A stretch of 64,000 nucleotides of DNA. Source: Epiperipatus broadwayi (lineage: Eukaryota > Onychophora > Udeonychophora > Euonychophora > Peripatidae). Under the pieces are notes generated by a model. The model saw only the letters and a list, made by a program, of their open reading frames with translations, was not told the origin of the DNA and did no database searches. The position numbers and the translations under genes are program-made. The DNA is taken from positions 15,857,000 to 15,920,999 of the forward strand of contig JAQFVV010012404.1 of NCBI GenBank assembly GCA_028023455.1. The letters are read 5' to 3'. This document shows, piece after piece, positions 12,216 to 24,122 of this stretch. The stretch's first letter is position 1; each line of letters begins with the position of its first letter.

Positions 12216-13802
12216 GGGTGCTGCAGTTTCACAGTGCCTATACATGGGCCACCACTGTAAATAACTAATATTTACAATTGCAGAATATAGTGATTTTCAT
12301 AAATGGAAGAAGACCAAAAAAATTGCTACAAACAGATTTATTTGTCCAAAACTTGAATGAAATTTGTATTAACTCTATTGAATTATTAAAGACGAAACAA
12401 CTTCAAGTATCTATTTATATTTTAGAATATTATATAGACTTAAATTTTAATAAATTATGAATAAATAATAAAAGTATTTATAAAATAATTTGCTTCATTT
12501 CTGTAGAATACAATCTTTTGGTGATAAAAGTAAAAAAAAAAAAAAAGGTTAATTGGAAATTGATTTACTTTTTTGGTATGATGAATTAGCAAAGAAAAAA
12601 TAATTTGAAGTGTCTTCATTGTTTATTAAGATGCATACAAATAGAATATAAATAAAATAAATTGTAAAGAAGTAAGTAAAAAATAATGGTTATTAAAAAA
12701 ATTTGAACTACAATCATTTACTTTTTTTTTTGACTAAATAATATATTTTTTGTCCATTCAGTTTATTATATTTATTAAATTCCATTCAATTTTTTTTACA
12801 AAAAAATAAATTATTTGTAAAATTTTCTTTAATTTTAAACTTTTTTTCTATAGTGCAAAAAATGAAATTTTTTTTTAGGTTTTTGCCTTTTAGTTTGAAG
12901 TAGAAATCACAGTGTGAAATGGTCCAGTATTCTAGCTACAATGATATGTGTGTGTGATCAAATTTTCATTGTTTGGCACTGAATTTAATTATGTTTTCAA
13001 AAAAATTCAATTTATTCTAATGAATAAATTCTGAATATATTATGATAATATACATATATATATATTATAACTTTATTATATATTTATAAATTTATCCCTT
13101 TATTTTAATTATTTAAATTGAATAAAGGATTGATTTTTTTCTTTTTTCAGCAAGAAAGTTAAATGTTTTTCAGCACTTTTTTTTTAGTAATGCTTTTCTC
13201 TTTTATTAATAACACAATCATTTAATATTTCAACTAAAAAATATTATTAAATAAGGTTTTTTTTTTTTTCAGAATTAATATGTTTACAATTGGAATAGAA
13301 TTTCTAATTTTATAAATATTTATGCAAATACACATCTTTCTAGACTACTGTTTTTGCCATGTTAAAAATAATTTGGCAATATAATCCATACTCCCCCTTC
13401 CTCATTACCAACCTCCTGTGGCTTTAAAATACTCATATGCTATTATAAACTAAATATATATATATATATATTAATTTTAATATTGCTATCATATATATTT
13501 ATTTTTAATATAAAAGAATAAGTAAAAATTAATAATTTTTCACTTTTTTTTGTTTTGCACTGAAATCTATTTTCAAAAACTACTGCAAATTTTATGTTAG
13601 CTGGTTTAAAAGATAATTTCAAATTCTCCAACTTTGAAAAAGTTTTCATTTTGCTGCATGTTATATGTAGCAAGCAAGAGACTATTATAGATAGCTTCAC
13701 AAGGTAGAAATTAATTTCTATTTTAATATTTTTATAACTAAATAACTATATTGAATGTGCACATACTAATTAAATACTGCCTAATGCTACACCAATAATA
13801 AT
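12216..13802. other. AT-rich stretch with microsatellite, no gene
   Basis: Long A and T runs, an alternating TA patch near 13050 and a (TA)n run near 13455-13470. The only pyrimidine-rich GC island is at 13385-13425. Nothing is supportable as a gene. Confidence 0.5.
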
Positions 13803-13992
13803 AAAATAAAAATTCATATAACATTACAATACTAGCCACAAAAAAAAAACTAAACTTTACTAAAATTCTTTCACAACTATGATTTCATCTATTAGACCTA
13901 TTTTTAATAGATGAAACCATAGTTGTGGAAGAATTTTAGCAAAATTTTGGTTTTTTTGGCTAGTATTATAATGTTATATGAATTTTTATTTT
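13803..13992. mobile_element. 190 bp foldback (MITE-like) element
   Basis: Two arms of about 90 bases are near-complementary along their full length: left arm AAAATAAAAATTCATATAAC, then ACTAGCCAC and CACAACTATG; the right arm is its reverse complement ending at 13992. The loop is a few bases around 13898. No coding sequence lies inside. The structure is typical of a foldback MITE; the target duplication is unclear because the flanks are simple AT. Confidence 0.8.
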
Positions 13993-16330
13993 AAATACTA
14001 TTTAATACAGCATACTGAATAAATTTTAATAAGGTCACAGTTGTCCTTTAGATTGTTTGTCACAATTTTCTATTCTTATAAAAAAAAAAAGGAAATGTAA
14101 ATGGTATTATTTTCTGTTTGCCTGAAAGTTTGTGAGTATGGTATTTTAGATGTGATAATATATTGGACTATTTCCATCATTTATCTTTATGTGTTGAATG
14201 TCTAGAAAATTTTAAATCTTAAATTTTTCCAAATGCAAACAATTGTTAGTAATAACACACAAGTTCATAGATAACACAGGTTGGTAATAAGTTAATGCAT
14301 TGATATAACCAACAATTAAAATTTTTTATTGGTTAAATGATTACATTTTGTATTAATTTATGTATAAGTACATACATACATGCATTTGATTACATATATA
14401 CTGATTTACATATATAGTGATTTCTAAATTTTTCAGCTTTTTATTTTATTTTTTTAATCAAATTAAGATATAATGGCTTACTTATGGCAAGTGCAAATTA
14501 ATGCCTAAATAATATTTAATGTCAATAATTTTTGGACATTAATAAAGATCGGCAAATATAAAACTTTTACTTCATCTTATTTGTACTGCTTGCCTAGATG
14601 GAGTCTAAACTAATCTGTGTGAAAACACAAAATTAAAATTAAAGCTTATTCATATTTAGCTTTTAAATTGCTTTTGATGTAAAGAATCTAAGCAAAGTTT
14701 TAATTTTTTTTTTTTTTTTTCATTAAGTCAGATAGTAGTAGGAACTTTTGAGTATTGTCTGCTGAAACTTCTGGCCAGGAATTTTTATGAAAATTTGTTT
14801 TTAAATTCAAGTGACTCTTTAAAATGTTAATTATTATTAAATGATGAAATAGCTCAGGACAATTTTGCACAATAATGGCATGGCAGAGTTAAAAGTTGAT
14901 GGGTGCAAGATCAGCTAATTAAAAAATCTGTATTGATTATTTGATTGGATGATCAAATATAATATTAATTACAAACAGTGACTAATCATACAGTTTAAAA
15001 TGATCAGATTAAACAAGTCAGCTTAAGAAAGTCTAGCTTCAGAATTTAGACTTTGATCTAGAAATATTATTTAAATTTTCTTTAAATTATAATAGGAGTT
15101 TCATTATTATATTACAAAATAACTATCTTGGGAGATTAATGTTGGATTTATGTTTCATGGAATTTTTGTCTAAATAAATTTTTGAGCACTTTTTAAAGTA
15201 AGATGGCTAAACATTTTTTTTTAAATATATTATATTGAAATCTTTTTAATATATGCATAAATTCAATACTGATAATGAATCTTCACTATTGTTTGTAACT
15301 ATCATTTAAAAAAAAAAAAATTAAGAATTTTTTTTTTGTATTTCAAATGAAATATATTTAAAATTATAATATTTCATTCAAATTGAAAACTACCAATTAG
15401 CTTTTGTCTTTATCACACTTTTTTTTTAGTTTTATTTTAATAGCCTATGATTGTCAGCCTTATGCAATTTAGCATAATGATAAAATGTCAGACTAGAAAG
15501 GTAAACTTTCTGAATTGAAATGATATTGATTTTTTGAGTGTCTAACTATTCAATAAAGAAATAAATACTTCTAACTCATGAATTTGATATGTGAGTAGAT
15601 TACAGTATCTAGCTTATTAAAAGAAGTTAAAAATATATACACAAATAAAAAATGCTAATGTCTGGAATATGGGGCTTCCAAAATCAAAAAAAAATGATGT
15701 ACTTATTAGTAAAAATAAAAATATAACCAATTTTCATTTGTAGCTTGTCTGATGTTATATTTTGTTTTTAACATTATTAGTTTTGAGCATAAAGGAAACA
15801 GTTTTTTTTTTGTACATGTACATTGGTATTTGTATATCTGGAGATGTACTTATGATTGTCATATGTAACCGTGTGTGCAGTATACAGATGTGTATTTCTT
15901 ACTGTATTTGAACTTATATAAAAATGTGAGTAGTAATATTGATAAAAGCAAATTGCATTATATTCATACTAATCTAAAAAAAATACATTTTTGTCTTTTT
16001 CTCACCTTTTTTCTTATGAAAGCATTGCATTTCTCTCTTGACTTTTCATTTCTGCACTTTTTTTTTTTCATATAGTCTGCATCCCAGTTGAAATAACATG
16101 TCTCATCATTTTGTGTTTTGTTTATTATTTATTCTATTATTTTTACATATTGTCTAATAATTTACTTGAGGAAATTCTTGCATCTCCATCTCAGCATGAT
16201 TAATTTTAACATTATAATATAATTTATTCAAAACTATTTTTGTATTACTAAATTAACTATTATTTAGATAATACTATTTTGTATTATGTATGTTTCTATT
16301 AATATGAACTTATTTTTGTTTTGTTTTTTT
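13993..16330. other. AT-rich stretch, no gene
   Basis: Poly-T and poly-A runs (for example near 14705 and 15310) and AT-rich sequence. No terminal repeats, domains or GC-elevated open blocks were seen. Confidence 0.45.
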
Positions 16331-16360
16331 TTCTTTACTGCATCCTTGGAAATCCACTAG

Positions 16361-16520
16361 TAAGTATTCTATTTTTCCTACCCCATCTCCCAGTAATGAT
16401 ACATATATTCACCCTTCCATTAGCTGTCTATTTACCAGTAGCTCTCCTCTGACTTTAGAAGATATTAGTTATAGTCTAAGCTCTATGAAACTTAGTCTTC
16501 CAGTAGAAACTAGAGTTTAA
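16361..16520 (+). CDS. Candidate terminal coding exon ending in a PDZ-ligand-like ETRV
   Basis: A frame open from at least 16341 to the TAA at 16518-16520 is clearly richer in G and C than its flanks. A long pyrimidine tract (16321-16338) is followed by the first AG, at 16359-16360, which gives a plausible 3' splice site. From there the frame reads KYSIFPTPSPSND, a Ser/Pro-rich middle, then SPLTLEDISYSLSS and MKLSLPVETRV-stop. The last four residues fit a class I PDZ-binding motif (x-S/T-x-V), common at C-termini of membrane channels, receptors and pumps. I do not recognise the protein and no upstream exon was found in the window, so this stays a candidate; a chance open frame of 53 codons is possible. 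Confidence 0.3.
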
Positions 16521-17876
16521 TTGATTTGTCTACATATTTTGTTGCTATATTATCTGGCATTGAACATGCATGAACTTTTGGATTTATGTGCAAATCTTCC
16601 ATATAAAAGTGCTAAATTTGTATCTTCCATAATGAAATAATGTGTTGAACAAGAATCTTCCACTTGCCACTACTCATTGTTTTAATAAGCTTCAACAAAT
16701 GATATATGAGAGAAAGAATATCAATAATGAATAAGGAATTAAAAGAATGTGATTAGTTAAACAAAATTCATCATTAACTAGATAAATTATATAATTTTTT
16801 TTTTAATTGGATGATAGGCAATAGTAAACTTTTTCTAACAATCTAGAACAAGAGTCCATAACCAGCAACTCTATAGCCACATATAACTATTTGCTGAAAA
16901 GTTTGCCCCCTCTATTTTAGATAAAAAGATGTTATTGCCACCACAAAAACAACTATCACCACAAAGTACTTCAATAAAATGCTTTCTAACAAAGAAATTA
17001 TTTTTGAAAAAGAATAACATTTCATTCTGGTGGCAATTTCACAATACATATATTCAATTTATTGTAATCATGGAAATGTATTTACATGTATATGTCAAAG
17101 TAGACATCAAAAGGAAGAAAATAGTATGTTGTGGTCACCACATGATTTTTCTAACACAGTATTAAGAAATAGCAAAATTACTTTATAAATATTTAACATT
17201 TCATATAATATACTTGAATATATTGTTGGAGCAGGAAGTGAGCTGTGAAGCAAGATTGGTGTTTTTTAATGGTTTAAATGTACCACTCCCAAATTTTATT
17301 TCTATTAGTTTTTGTTTTATAAAGGTTTCTGACACCTGATTTAGAGTTTGTGATACTATTCAAAGATTAATTAATGTAAACTATGTTTTAGCAAAGAGCT
17401 GAACGTACATAATTTGATTTTAAGTATGATTAACTGCCAAATATGTTTTAGATGTAGTTGTTTAAACTGAAGTCTCTTGAACTAAAACATTTTTAATATT
17501 AGGGTTTTTTTTACTGAAGTTACATATATTTAATGATTTCATAATTATGCAAAGCAGTCTGTTAGTGGCAGATTGTTTATTTCATTGTTAATAAGAATTA
17601 TAGCTAATCATTTATGCACTATATTGTCATCTATGCAGTCTTGCTTTTAATATAAAGAATTCCATTAGTAATTAATATAATATATTTTGATTTAAAAAAT
17701 GCATTTAATGTGTATAAATTGAGTACAATTTTGAAAATAATCATTTTTCATTTTTAGCTATACTATTTTGACATTAATTAGTTTTATGTGTGTGTATGTA
17801 TATATATATACACACACACAAAATAATAATATAAAAAAAAAAGAAAACGGGTAAAACATGTTAAATAAAATTAAGT
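16521..17876. other. AT-rich stretch, possible 3' flank of the candidate exon
   Basis: No polyadenylation signal could be assigned with confidence. A self-complementary GTGTGTATG(TA)nCACACAC microsatellite lies near 17790-17820. The 78-codon frame at 16929-17165 has no recognised domain. Confidence 0.4.
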
Positions 17877-17949
17877 CTAGTATACTTTCGATGCGTGTGC
17901 ATCATAATCATGGTTGTTCTGTTGAGAATTTGCGTAGAAAGTATATTAG
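17877..17949 (+). ncRNA. Candidate miRNA-like hairpin
   Basis: A 73-nt segment folds with 13 consecutive pairs at its base (CTAGTATACTTTC with GAAAGTATATTAG, one G-T), one mismatch, five further pairs including wobbles, and then a weaker upper stem. The size fits a pre-miRNA, but I do not recognise a known mature miRNA and the upper stem is imperfect. AT-rich DNA yields such folds by chance. Confidence 0.15.
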
Positions 17950-19024
17950 GTTTAATTAATTTCATTTAATCAATAAAGCAAATTATATTGTATGACATTG
18001 ATTTTATAAGCTTGTATTTACAAATATGTAATGTAGAGAGTGTACCAATAGCTCTAACAAGCTCTTAATTCATAAGTGTGGTAAGAGTGTTTCTACTTAA
18101 ATATTATGTATTAAATAAGTACTAGTTTTGAGTTGATATTTTAGATCTAGGGTCTGGATGTTCTTGCTCCTCACTGAGGTGAGCCATAAGCTCAAAACCA
18201 ATTGGTCTGGGGATAGGAAGGTTCTGGATAGAGATTTTAAATATTTTCTTTTACTGCACTTATGAATTTAAGAGCTTTTTTGAGCTATCGGTATGCTCTA
18301 TATTAATTTCATTTAACATATTTTATCTTTGTTTGATTGTTTATATTATTAATAATGACAGAGTAGCAAGTATTATATTATTAGAAAAAATAAATTCCAG
18401 CTACATCTTGCCAAAGAATTTCATTAAGATATTTGAAATAATGAGTCCTCTGCTTTAAAATTGTTATTATTTATAAATATTTTAACATAATTTGTCTTTA
18501 ACAAATTACAGCAAATTTTTAAAGCTTGTTAAATTAAAATGAATTGTTACTGTAATTCACTTAGTGAATATTATAGTTTATTATTTTGTATTTTTTAAAA
18601 GATAATAGCCTAACTTATCCAAATGTCATGCATCAACTTTTTATTCAACAATTGTTTTAATTTCATGATTACTTACAGTGGAGCCGTGAATTAAGCTATA
18701 TCATGCTTTGTTTTTAAACAGTGATTAAAATAGAACTGCAAAAGTACAGTACAGTACTTCTCAATGTGCTTACATATATATATAACATAGTCATTTTTTT
18801 ACTTGTATAGTTGTAACATAAATCAAGATTATAGTATAAGCAAAAATGTAAAAATTTGTAATAATATAGTTTTTAATAATAAATAGATGGACCACATATC
18901 AATAATTTTTATTAGTCGTTCATTAGACTAGAGATTATCCACTTAATAAATAATATTGTTTTAGTGTAACTTTCATTACACCACTCTCATTTACAATACT
19001 GAAAGTTATATTACAGAAACCTTC
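17950..19024. other. AT-rich stretch, no gene
   Basis: One GC-elevated patch at 18145-18235 contains a good 5' splice-like site, CTGAG|GTGAGC, at 18177-18178, with ATTTTAG just upstream at about 18145. The enclosed block would be only about 34 bases, too little to call an exon. Confidence 0.35.
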
Positions 19025-19037
19025 ATTAAGTAAATAG

Positions 19038-20090
19038 TATAGGGGATTTGAACTCAGATTTTCAGCACCCTACAACTATCCACACTATCTCATACAACTT
19101 ATACAAATGACCACACACATGTAGAAAAGATAAATAATCACCAATATACGTAATTCATACTAAACCAGCACTCATCAGTTGGTCCAGATTATCATCTCCC
19201 ATATATATATATAATGAGTGCTCTGTTTATATTAAGATAGCATATCTTCATACTTAAATGGACAGGCTTCAATCTACTCCAACTCGTCAGCCATCCATAT
19301 CATTGAAAATCTGATGATGAAAACCCAAATCCCATGCTAATGCCAATATTATTGACATGCCCATGTTGACCTCAAGTCATTCTGACCCTAATGTATAGGA
19401 CCTTATCCATTTAAATACATAGAAGAGGGATGGGCAGGATATAAGCTTGATGTGCAAATATTTGAAAACCAGGCACTCTTCACAAACCTGGGAACTTAAT
19501 TGTAAGTATAGGGGATTTGAACTCAGATTTTTGAGCACCCTGTAACTATCCACACTATCTCATACAACTAATACACATGACCACACACATGTAGAAAAGA
19601 TAAATAATCACCAATATTCATATTTCATGCTAAACCAGCACTCATCAGTTGGACCAGATTATCATCTCCCACATATATATATAATCAGTGCTCAGTTTAT
19701 ATTAAGATAGCAAATCTTCATACTTTAATGGACAGGCTTCAATCTCCAGCTCTTCAGCATGGCAATAATATTGGCTTCAGCATGGGATTTGGGTTTTCTT
19801 CATCAGATTTTCAATGATATGGATGGCTGAAGAGTTGGAAATTGGAGTAGATTAAAGCCTGTCTATTAAAGTATGAAGATTTGCCATCTTAATATAAACT
19901 GAGCACATTATATATGTGTGTGGGGGAGATGATAATCTGGACCAACTGATGAGTGCTGGTTTAGCATGAAATATGTATATTGGTGATTATTTATCTTTTT
20001 TACATGTGTGTGTGGTTATGTGTATCAGTTGTATGAGATATGTGGATAGTTGTAGGGTGCTTGTGAAAAGTGCCTGGTTTTCAAATATTT
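19038..20090. mobile_element. 1053 bp composite repeat with 13 bp target duplication
   Basis: The insert is flanked by ATTAAGTAAATAG at 19025-19037 and 20091-20103. Inside are three related copies of one repeat: direct copies from 19038 and 19505 (offset about 470), both starting TATAGGGGATTTGAACTCAG, and an inverted copy at about 19760-20075. On the minus strand the copy ends carry GAGTTCAAATCCCC, a good match to a tRNA/Pol III B box, so the unit may be a tRNA-derived SINE-like repeat. The inverted copy pairs with either direct copy over roughly 300 bases, so a transcript would fold into long dsRNA. No protein is encoded. Confidence 0.75.
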
Positions 20091-20103
20091 ATTAAGTAAA
20101 TAG

Positions 20104-22609
20104 CTAAATGTGTGAACTACGCTCTAGACATTTTTTTTCCCCAATAACATAAAGAACAAGTAAAATATACATACTTTTAACATAAACTGAAGAAATTTTA
20201 TGTATATTTATAATCATATACAGTGCTCAAAAAGGAAAAATGGCTGCCAAATATTGTAAAATTTGTGAGTTTTAGTGGGTTTTTTTTTATTTATTTATTT
20301 TTATTTTTGTTTGTTTGCTTTTTTTTTTTGGGGGGGGGGGGGTAATAGAATTGAAGTTGTGTAGTTAAATATAGCATAATTTGCAGCTCTACTGAATATA
20401 TAAATACAACAGAATATTTGTATGTGAGTTGCAAATAAAATAATTATTTTTTTATTTTGCTTTTTATTCAAAATAGTAATTTTAAAGATCACTTGATTGG
20501 ATTACAGTAATTTGTTTTAACAATTTTTTCCATGGGATATATAAATGATGTTAAACAGGAATTTCTTATTTTTAGATCTTATCTTTCCTAAAGTATATTT
20601 TAATACTCATTTGTTTTGAGATTATAATGTACTTTAAGTGCAATTGTACATAACTTAAATTTCTATTTATTGTATACAGTTTATAAATTTTTGCTTAAAA
20701 TGCAGGAATTAAGCTTAGTGTTTTAAATTAAATGTAATTATAAACAGAATGTATATTATTGATCTATTAATAAATAGATTTGTTTACAGCAATTAAATGA
20801 ATGAATGCTTATCACTAAATCATTTATTTAGCATTCATTTTATTTCTTAAAGATCTTCCTTAATTCCAAGCTTTTTATTTTACTAGTTCTCCAAAACAAT
20901 AACTATGTATAGTGTCTATACATAATTCATATATATATATATATTTTTTAAAAATTATTTGATTAAATTTAAATAAATTGTATTTAAAAAGCAATATAAA
21001 ATTATGTTGAAAATTTTATTAATCAGGGATCTCACATTTGGCCAAATATCCTTCAGGTGTATTTAATTTTGTTATATATTCTACAGAACTATTTGCATTT
21101 TTTTTCTTTACTTTTATTGTATATAGTATGTATTACATTAAATCTACCTTAATAATCTGTTTTTGTATTTGTACCTTTTTTAATAAGAAAAACACAAAAT
21201 AGTTTTTGACTTGTGAACACAAATGCATGATTTTTGTGTTTCATTTATTGAAGAGTTCAAAAACTTTAAATTATATTATATAAATATAATTATAAAATTA
21301 TATATATACACATACACTCTTGCTTATGATTACTTGATAAGAAACTTCATACATATATTTTAAAACTAATTTGATTAAATTTATCAAATATCTGGAAAAA
21401 AAAGTGAAAATTTCCCATCAAAATATATATTAACACTCAAAATAATTTATATAGAAAAAAAATACAGATGCATTTTCTTTAAAGATATAATCAAGATAGT
21501 TTTAAACTATGCACTGAGTTGACTATCAAATAATCATAACTACTTATCATTGTAAATATTCAAATTAATGTACATATGTATGCATTATTGAGATTGGTAT
21601 ATATTACAAATATTTTTAGTAACATTAGTACATTAACAGTATTCATACATTATATGGACACATTCTGATAAATATATAAAAGGGTAGTTGTTAAAAATTA
21701 TCTTCTATATAAAGCTTTAACTTGTATAGCTTGCCTTGTAATGTTTATATATGTATTAATTGAATGGATAAGCACTATTTATTTCTTGTAAAATAAAATA
21801 TAATTTTTAAATTCACACAAATTGATACATACAAAAAATATATAATACATTGTATTTCACTCTGAACTAGTCTGGAATGTCTCTAGAGACTAACATCAGA
21901 AAGTCATTGAATATATATTTCAGAGTGTGAATTATATTTAAACATGCAAAAATTTTGAATTGCACTTAACAAGCAAAATACTTAGGTCCTACTTAAAAAC
22001 TTTGCTATTAATTTTTAATGATTAAAATATTAATGTATGCAGGTGAAATATATATATAATAATTAATATTTAGTTAATTTTATGAATAATGATATATGTG
22101 TGTATGTGTAATGTATATATATATATTTATCTCTACTTAATTACATCTTTTAATAATCTAAATAATTATAGTTACAAGTGTCTAAATATATATATAAACA
22201 ACTTTTAATATTAAAATTGCTTACAGTGATTAGAATAATAGATCATTAAATTTAAGAAGGAAGTTTATTATTACAACTATTTATCATTTTAAACATTGCT
22301 AGAAATATTGAATTTATTCTATAAATTTGAAGAAAAAAAAAAGGTAAATGCAATGGAAGTCATTATTGTGTTATTATAATTTTTTATTGTCCAACTATGA
22401 TAGCAATTTTAGATAAGTTTTTTTCTTAGGGGGTTACATTTATTTACATATGTTATCTATTTAAATTAACTTCTATTTTTTGAATGTTGCAAATTTCAGA
22501 ACAATAAAAGTTTATTTTTAATTTATCAATTGCAAAATAATAAATCCAATACTTATTATAAAATATAAATCACAATCTAATAATAAGATTATTGTATAAC
22601 TTATTTAAT
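20104..22609. other. AT-rich stretch with T11-G13 tract, no gene
   Basis: T runs to 20329 are followed directly by 13 G at 20330-20342. Several (TA)n patches occur at 20925-20945, 21300 and 22110-22125. No coding block or terminal repeat was recognised. Confidence 0.5.
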
Positions 22610-23697
22610 GTCCAGGCCGCCATATTGAATTTTTAATAAATCTGACTTCAGACACAATTTTCACAATAATTTCAGTTTTAATAATGTTAGAGCAAAAAAC
22701 TTTACATTGATAGAAATTAGAAAAACTAAGGAAAACAATAAGACTAAAACAAATAGTGATCTACATAATTATTACTTCATTGTTTGTTCATAATTTCTAA
22801 TTTATCATTAATTAAGTTTAAATTACATTTTCATTGATAATTTCTTTGTATTCCTCACAAAATTATCTTTCAAACGATATATAATACTTCTTATTACCTA
22901 AGATAATCTATAGCTTCAAAATCTTCAAAATTATATGCATAAGAATTCTTCATTTTTATCTTATACTCCAAAAGTTGACAAATTTCAAAGGTGTCTGTAA
23001 GAAAAAGATTCATCCTAATAAAAGATACAAAATAAATTATTTCCAGAAGGTCAATATGCATTTGTCATCATAATTGGCTTATCTATCTAAAACTAGAAAT
23101 TGTAGGCTACTGACTATATCACTGATGAGTTTCATCTCTTTATTTTATAATTTTTGTGTACATCAGTGATGTTTATATTCTTTATGCACACCAGGGATGC
23201 TATCTTGTTATATTTATTGTCCCACAGAGATATAATTTATTTGCATATAGCTCATTTGCTAGCTATAGACTTGAAAATAATGTGATGCAAGATGTGGTAA
23301 AACTACTGACTCCACAGCATGAGTGTCAAGGCATAGGCAAGAATCAGAATTTGATTCTTTACCTGCATACAATTCCATATGGTGTATGCATAACCATTGT
23401 GGCTACCACTACACATAAACCATTTGAAATCTCTCTTTATTGGTTTTATGTGTTTATATTTTTTCATGTTACTATGCCCAGTAAATTTTGTGATAGCATT
23501 ATCAACTGAAACCTTTCTGTACATTTGATAATCAGTCTATTTTTACATTGAACTGCTCTATATATGTAAATCATTATTGTTATACAAACATGCAAACACA
23601 AATACTACCACAATAAATCATTATGTCTATAAAATAAGATTGCTTCAAACTTGGATCAGAGATCCAAAATTACTCCGTATAAAAACCACTTTTGTTA
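22610..23697. repeat. Dispersed ~1.1 kb repeat, copy B
   Basis: Full-length partner of copy A at the window start, in the same orientation. The ORF here (23156-23509) shares only the MQDV to TIP core with copy A and extends upstream through a segment where copy A has a gap and stops. Copy B has a single unit of the element tandemly duplicated in copy A. Confidence 0.75.
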
Positions 23698-23848
23698 TAA
23701 AAAAATAAATAAATTTCTATGCTGTATAATAAAGAGCATAAATGATTTAATATATACTACAATTTTTGCACACATTTTTTTATCGAATAATAAATGAAAA
23801 AATCTTAAACTTCAAACCTGGAGTCTTCATAAAAAATTTTATATTTAC

Positions 23849-24082
23849 CTATTCTGCAGTTACGTTTGGAGGCATATTATTATTACTGGATGAAGGGCCC
23901 GGTCTACTGCTAACTTTTGCAGATACATTTTGGTTTTTTCTTTGCTTTTTGACTAGTAATGGGGTTTCTTCCAATGTCAAAGCAAAAGATTCTAAATCAC
24001 TGGACACAACGCTATCCTCAGAATCAAAGGACCTTGAAACAGCAAACTCCTCAGAGCTGGTAGAATCCGTTTCTGAATCCAT
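23849..24082 (-). CDS. 77-aa Ser/acidic ORF, candidate first coding exon
   Basis: The ATG at 24080-24082 sits in a good context (AGCAAAAATGG). The frame encodes an acidic, serine-rich N-terminus (MDSETDSTSSEEF, then SFDSEDSVVSSDLESF), a short basic stretch (VKKQRKNQN) and a Ser/Pro/Asn tail ending NVTAE. GC content and codon variety are well above the flanks. The TAG stop overlaps a strong splice-donor match: GAATAG|GTAAAT. So either the stop is real and splicing would lie in the 3' UTR, or an ancestral frame ran into a downstream exon. A pogo-like element starts only 40 bases upstream of the ATG, so this may instead be host DNA interrupted by it or a relic of another element. No family was recognised. 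Confidence 0.35.
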   Translation of the reverse strand: MDSETDSTSSEEFAVSRSFDSEDSVVSSDLESFALTLEETPLLVKKQRKNQNVSAKVSSRPGPSSSNNNMPPNVTAE

Positions 24083-24122
24083 TTTTGCTATTTGTTTTAT
24101 TTACATACTATTTTTCCATATA

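Noticed and set aside
18145-18178. 34 bp micro-exon candidate between ATTTTAG and GTGAGC
   Set aside because: Too short to judge a frame; one of the frames has stops and no neighbouring exon is visible.
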